Below, in pieces: positions 23,122-26,649 of a stretch of DNA of 26,649 nucleotides. This stretch comes from Saprospiraceae bacterium (GTDB lineage: Bacteria; Bacteroidota; Bacteroidia; Chitinophagales; Saprospiraceae). The notes below the pieces were generated by a model that saw nothing but the letters and a program-made list of their open reading frames with translations, did not search any database and was not told where the DNA came from. Numbering within the stretch: position 1 is the first letter of the stretch; every line of letters starts with the position of its first letter. The stretch spans positions 1 to 26,649 of the forward strand of contig CANETR010000001.1 of the NCBI GenBank assembly GCA_947441325.1. Direction: 5' to 3'. The position numbers and the translations under genes are program-made.

Positions 23122-23685
23122 ATGGCAGATAGAAAAATTCCGGAAATCAATGCCGGTTCGATGGCCGATATTGCGTTCCTTCTTTTGGTGTTCTTTCTTG
23201 TTACCACTACTATTCAGACAGATGCGGGTCTTTATCAGCTTCTGCCACAATGGGTAGAAGAGGAGAGTACTGCTGAACCACCTAAGAAGAATAAAAAGAA
23301 CGTAATGCAGGTTAAGATTACTGCCTCAGATCAAGTGATTGTTGAAGCAGGTAAACAGCCAGCACAAATCAATTTCGATGTACTCAGCCTCAAAGATAGA
23401 ACTATCGAGTTTTTGACCAATAACGGCAAAACGGAAGATCTATCAGAGAAGCCTACCATGGCAGTTATTGTATTGCAAAATGACAACGGTACTTCATATG
23501 ACAAATATCTGAGTGTACTCAATGAATTAAATGCAGCATACAATACGATTTGGAATCAGGCTTCCAAAGATAAATTTGCTGTGGCCTATGATGCGCTGAC
23601 TAAAGAACAACAGGAAGAAATTAAGATGAAATATCCTAAATTCCTGTCTGAAGCCGACGCAACCGACTTTGATAAGAAAAAATAG
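23122..23685 (+). CDS. exbD: ExbD/TolR-family protein 1
   Basis: A 187-residue ExbD-like protein: a short cytoplasmic start (MADRKIPEINAGSM), one TM helix (ADIAFLLLVFFLVTTT) with the proton-carrying Asp16, then a periplasmic domain. The periplasmic part is longer than in E. coli ExbD (141 residues in total). It includes an insertion near LTNNGKTEDLSEKPTMAVIVLQND and a charged C-terminal extension from about 150 (DALTKEQQEEIKMKYP...). It begins 1 nt after the four-TM gene and is followed by a second ExbD after 42 nt. Two different ExbD subunits could form a heterodimer inside the ExbB pentamer; that is inference. Confidence 0.9.
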   Translation: MADRKIPEINAGSMADIAFLLLVFFLVTTTIQTDAGLYQLLPQWVEEESTAEPPKKNKKNVMQVKITASDQVIVEAGKQPAQINFDVLSLKDRTIEFLTNNGKTEDLSEKPTMAVIVLQNDNGTSYDKYLSVLNELNAAYNTIWNQASKDKFAVAYDALTKEQQEEIKMKYPKFLSEADATDFDKKK

Positions 23686-23727
23686 CATTTTGGAACAGGT
23701 TTGAAAAAACCATAGCATCAAAACAGT

Positions 23728-24204
23728 ATGTCAAAATTTAAAAAAGGTAAAAAAAGTAAGGAGCTGCCGCCCATCAGTACGGCCTCTCTTCCTGACATCG
23801 TATTCATGCTCCTCTGTTTTTTTATGGTGGTAACCAAAATGCGTGAAGCTGATATCAAAGTACGCACTAAGGTTCCTCAAATTACAGAGTTGAGAAAAAT
23901 TGAAAACAAATCGCTCAACAGTTTTATCTTCATTGGTCCTCCATCAAATCAGTACCAGGCACAATTGGGTTCTGCACCACGTGTACAGCTCAATGATGCC
24001 TTCGCTAAACCATCCGATATTATGGCTTTCGCTACCCAAAGAAGAACAGATGTTCCTCCAGGGCAGCACAATGAAATGACCGTATCGATGAAAGTGGACG
24101 GTGAAGTAAAAATGGGTCTTGTTACTGAAGTGAAAACCGAACTTCGCAAAGCAAATATGAGAAGGGTTTTCTATTTGGGTAACAGAAGAAGCACGAAGAA
24201 GTAA
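23728..24204 (+). CDS. ExbD/TolR-family protein 2
   Basis: A 158-residue ExbD-like protein. The basic cytoplasmic tail (MSKFKKGKKSKELPP) is followed by STASLPDIVFMLLCFFMVV, with Asp23 in the position of the proton-carrying Asp of ExbD. The periplasmic domain has the usual closing strand-helix-strand (VSMKVDGEVKMGLVTEVKTELRKANMRRVFYLG). It is clearly distinct from the first ExbD, so the pair is not a recent duplication. It is the last gene of the exbB operon, with a strong terminator after it. Confidence 0.9.
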   Translation: MSKFKKGKKSKELPPISTASLPDIVFMLLCFFMVVTKMREADIKVRTKVPQITELRKIENKSLNSFIFIGPPSNQYQAQLGSAPRVQLNDAFAKPSDIMAFATQRRTDVPPGQHNEMTVSMKVDGEVKMGLVTEVKTELRKANMRRVFYLGNRRSTKK

Positions 24205-24224
24205 ATTTTTTAGGAAAAATAAGG

Positions 24225-24253
24225 AAAGGGACGCGAAAGTGTCCCTTTTTTTT
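24225..24253 (+). terminator. Intrinsic terminator of the exbB operon
   Basis: AAAGGGACGC (24225-24234) pairs with GTGTCCCTTT (24239-24248) around a GAAA tetraloop, with one G-U pair, and a T-run follows to 24253. A-rich sequence on the left may let it also serve the convergent glycan genes. Confidence 0.93.
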
Positions 24254-24359
24254 GTGGTGGGAGAAGTGAAGTTAGGAAAACATAAAGTTCTTATAATATC
24301 CTTTTGGAAGAGAATTGTTTTGACGGGACAACGGATTAGATTAGGAATAGAATATTCTT

Positions 24360-25313
24360 TTAGTCCTTTTTTTCAAAATTGTAGGTGTCCCTAACAATGA
24401 ACAATGGTCTATTCTGAACTTCTTTTAAAATTCTGCCGATGTAAAGAGAGGCAACACCGATTACAAGAATCTGTATACCTGCAAAAAATGTAATCAGTGA
24501 AATCGTGGTTGCAAAACCAGGTTGAAAGTCGATAAAAAATATTTTTGCAAAGAGTAAAAATAATGTAAGCAAAAAACCTATAACAGAGATTATAAAGCCG
24601 AAAGTTGTAATAAGCCTTAAAGGGTAATCAGAAAATGAAAGGATTGATTCTATTGCCATATTTAATCTTTTCTTAAGATTGTAAGAAGATTTTCCGATAG
24701 TTCTATCCGTGTGAATAATAGGCAAATATCCATGATTAAAGCCAAGCCAAGTTTCCAGACCTGGTAAATACCTGGTTTTTTCGGAAAGAGAATTATATGC
24801 ATCGACAAACTTCCTGTTCATCACCCTTGCAGTAGTAACGTTCAAAGGTGTTTTGCTCCTGGTTAGAAAATTTAGAAGTAGATTAAATACATTTGAAGTG
24901 ATTCGATTGAGATAACTGGTTTTACGAGTGTCGGCTAATCCAAAAACTATATCGAAATTTTTGTTCTTCAGGTGCTCTATTAGTTTTGGCAATTCGGAAG
25001 GAGGTTCTTGTTGATCAACATTTAACATGCCAACATATAGCCCCGAAGCATATTTATAACCGCAACTCAACGCAATATGTTGTCCGAAATTTCTACTTAG
25101 ATTTATAACTTTTACAAAACTAAACCTTGGAGCTAATTCAATCAGCTTTTCCATTGAATCATTCTTGCTTCCGTCGTTTATAAAAATTAGCTCAACCTCA
25201 TTAGATATATCAGAAAGTTGAAGGTAATTTTGAAAAACGGATTCAAAATTAAGACAAAATGATTCAGCTAAATAGCCATCATTGTAAATGGGAACGACAA
25301 AACTAATTAGCAT
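24360..25313 (-). CDS. Membrane-anchored family 2 glycosyltransferase (GtrB/DPM-like)
   Basis: The 317-residue protein has an N-terminal GT-A domain (about 1-220) opening with SFVVPIYNDG and IFINDGSKNDS, which bind the nucleotide sugar, and NLSRNFGQHIALSCGYKYASG. The DxD-like site reads NVDQQEPP (about 98-105), where relatives usually have DADLQDPP. Two TM helices (about 233-258, 270-295) anchor it in the membrane, as in GtrB and ArnC enzymes that load a sugar on undecaprenyl phosphate. The HTDRTIGKSSYNLKKRL stretch before the first helix is typical of that group. It starts 5 nt after the ATP-grasp gene stop and ends a minus-strand glycan cluster. The sugar cannot be predicted. Confidence 0.9.
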   Translation of the reverse strand: MLISFVVPIYNDGYLAESFCLNFESVFQNYLQLSDISNEVELIFINDGSKNDSMEKLIELAPRFSFVKVINLSRNFGQHIALSCGYKYASGLYVGMLNVDQQEPPSELPKLIEHLKNKNFDIVFGLADTRKTSYLNRITSNVFNLLLNFLTRSKTPLNVTTARVMNRKFVDAYNSLSEKTRYLPGLETWLGFNHGYLPIIHTDRTIGKSSYNLKKRLNMAIESILSFSDYPLRLITTFGFIISVIGFLLTLFLLFAKIFFIDFQPGFATTISLITFFAGIQILVIGVASLYIGRILKEVQNRPLFIVRDTYNFEKKD

Positions 25314-25318
25314 AGAAA

Positions 25319-26437
25319 CTATAATTCAACTTTTGAGTAAATGTAATATCCAGACCGATCAGCACTACTATTGACAGAAACAATTTCATGGGCAGTTCTT
25401 TTAATTTCAATTAACCCATTTACAGTGGTTGGATCTTCAAAAACTGCTAAAGCGTTGATGTTTTCTTGGCATAAAAAAACTACTCCAGAAGGAATGTTCT
25501 TTAAGTAGAGCGGCTTACAAAATTCTAAATTTAATGCTATATCTATAACAGCTTTCATATAATCATAGTCTGTTGTTAATTCAACAAGGTGGGAACCAAT
25601 AAAATCGCCACCCATTCTTGCTCCAACTTCTATTACGTAGACATTGTTATCTTTATCTATTTTGAATTCTGCATGACTTGCGCCATATTTAATATGCAGG
25701 GCATCAAGACATTGAATAGTTGCTATACGAACCTTTTCAAGCTGTTCTTTACTTAAACTGGATGGTTGGTGATGCTCCAGTTCAACAAAATATGGGGGAC
25801 CTGTCGTAATCTTATCGGTTACAGCTAAAATATAATGAATACCATTGAAAGAAATTGATTCCACACTTATTTCTCGTCCTTCAATATATTCTTCAACAAC
25901 AACCTGTTTTTCAAAAGATTCGCTAAGGGCAACTGAAATTGCTTCTTTTAATTCGTGGATATTATTTGTTAATGTTACACCACGGCTTCCTGAACGGTCA
26001 GTCGGTTTAACAATAAGAGGAAAATCGATTTGAAGTTCCGAAGGTAAATCAAAATTATTGACGGTAATAGATTGCGGTGAAAGAACTTGCTTTTGCTTGA
26101 ATGCATCCCTCATCAATGCCTTATTGGTCGATTTTAAAGCACTTTCTGTGCTGTTGTAGTTTGGCAATCCCATTTGCTCTGCAATATAGGCGACAACGGG
26201 CATACATATATCTGATGCAATACTTGTTATTCCATCGATGGCAACATTTTTACAGACCTCAAGAATTGCTTCTTTGTCAAGAATAGAAATTGGATAGAAA
26301 AAATCAGCTGTATTTTTAGCAACAGCATCTTTGTTGTCCCAAGCAAAACAGTGCACCTCAATTCCCATCAATTTCGCTTTGGTTATTAAGGGTAATTGTA
26401 AATAACTTGCGCCCAGAACTGCCAGTTTCTTTCTCAT
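25319..26437 (-). CDS. ATP-grasp ligase of a surface-glycan cluster
   Basis: A 372-residue ATP-grasp enzyme. The N-terminal Rossmann-like part begins KKLAVLGASYLQLPLI and contains GITSIASDICMPVVAYIAEQMGLP. The ATP-grasp fold follows: PLIVKPTDRSGSRGV supplies the ATP lysine and the flexible loop, VVVEEYIEGREISVES the nucleotide-binding glutamates, and HAEFKIDKDNNVYVIEVGARMGGD the metal-binding Glu/Asn-type residues. This architecture is that of carboxylate-amine ligases of the carnosine-synthase / L-amino-acid-ligase kind, which join a carboxylate to an amine through an acyl phosphate. Placed between a hexapeptide acyltransferase (6-nt gap) and a GT2 (5-nt gap), it may decorate an amino sugar with an amino acid. 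The substrate is unknown. Confidence 0.85.
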   Translation of the reverse strand: MRKKLAVLGASYLQLPLITKAKLMGIEVHCFAWDNKDAVAKNTADFFYPISILDKEAILEVCKNVAIDGITSIASDICMPVVAYIAEQMGLPNYNSTESALKSTNKALMRDAFKQKQVLSPQSITVNNFDLPSELQIDFPLIVKPTDRSGSRGVTLTNNIHELKEAISVALSESFEKQVVVEEYIEGREISVESISFNGIHYILAVTDKITTGPPYFVELEHHQPSSLSKEQLEKVRIATIQCLDALHIKYGASHAEFKIDKDNNVYVIEVGARMGGDFIGSHLVELTTDYDYMKAVIDIALNLEFCKPLYLKNIPSGVVFLCQENINALAVFEDPTTVNGLIEIKRTAHEIVSVNSSADRSGYYIYSKVEL

Positions 26438-26443
26438 AATTAT

Positions 26444-26649
26444 CTAAATGATATCGAGTTTATTGGATAGAAACCTCATTGGATTACCAATAACAAAGGA
26501 GTTGTCAGGTATATTTTTAGTAACAACAGTTCCAATGCCGATGGTTACATTGCTACCGATTTCAATGCCATTTGCTACTATAGATCCACTGCCGATAAAT
26601 GTACAATCTCCGATGCTAACCTGTCCTGAAAGCACCACACCCGGAGATA
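26444..26649 (-). CDS. Left-handed beta-helix acyltransferase (NeuD/PglD-like), C-terminal part
   Basis: The frame is open to the right end of the window, so the N-terminus is missing; the GTG at 26638 is internal. The visible 67 or so residues show hexapeptide repeats (SPGVVLSGQVSIGDC, TFIGSGSIVANGIEIGSN, VTIGIGTVVTKNIPDNSFVIGNP) that make the left-handed parallel beta helix of trimeric acetyltransferases. The closing VVTKNIPDNSFVIGNPMRF is the standard end of this family. Sugar O- or N-acetyltransferases of the NeuD/PglD type are common in polysaccharide clusters, which fits the ATP-grasp and GT2 genes downstream on the same strand. Confidence 0.88.
   Translation of the reverse strand, partial: SPGVVLSGQVSIGDCTFIGSGSIVANGIEIGSNVTIGIGTVVTKNIPDNSFVIGNPMRFLSNKLDII

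Overview
The window is a chromosomal segment from a member of the Bacteroidota. Four lines of evidence point there: a type IX secretion (T9SS) / gliding locus (porV, porU, a PorP/SprF-family gene, gldJ), a DUF6089-family outer-membrane barrel, promoter boxes of the Bacteroidota type (TAnnTTTG at -7, in two cases with TTG 20 nt upstream), and a tRNA-Ser without an encoded CCA. The lineage below phylum cannot be fixed from the sequence. A gldJ gene fits gliding or glider-related groups better than Porphyromonas-type bacteria.

Layout. (1) 1-2265: the 3' part of a DUF6089 barrel gene, two strong terminators, then gmhA-hddC on the minus strand (GDP-D,D-heptose synthesis). (2) 2388-4107: an APC-family amino-acid permease and a DUF1801 protein, plus strand. 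(3) 4121-8508, minus strand: DNA polymerase I, then a PrsW-family intramembrane protease, then a second PrsW-like membrane protein that has lost most catalytic residues. Upstream of prsW lie three perfect 12-bp palindromes spaced 41 and 31 bp apart. (4) 8850-9527: a DUF2461 protein. (5) 9673-18390, the T9SS locus: porU, porV and a small membrane protein leftward; a PorP/SprF-family gene and gldJ rightward from the same 306-bp divergent region. (6) 18575-20536: an SDR oxidoreductase and 4-hydroxyphenylpyruvate dioxygenase. (7) 20551-21440: a PIN-domain toxin and a 49-codon antitoxin-like gene, in toxin-first order, bracketed by two copies of an intergenic repeat sharing a 73-bp identical core. 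(8) tRNA-Ser(GGA). (9) 21740-24204: an ExbB / four-TM protein / ExbD / ExbD proton-motor operon with a strong terminator. (10) 24360-26649, minus strand: the end of a surface-polysaccharide cluster (hexapeptide acyltransferase, ATP-grasp ligase, membrane-anchored GT2).

The genes fall into cell-envelope themes: LPS/capsule heptose and glycan tailoring, T9SS protein export and its sortase, and a proton-driven Ton/Tol-type motor. The least explained parts are the PrsW / degenerate-PrsW pair with its palindrome array, the repeat-flanked PIN cassette, and the uncharacterised membrane subunit inside the ExbB-ExbD operon.
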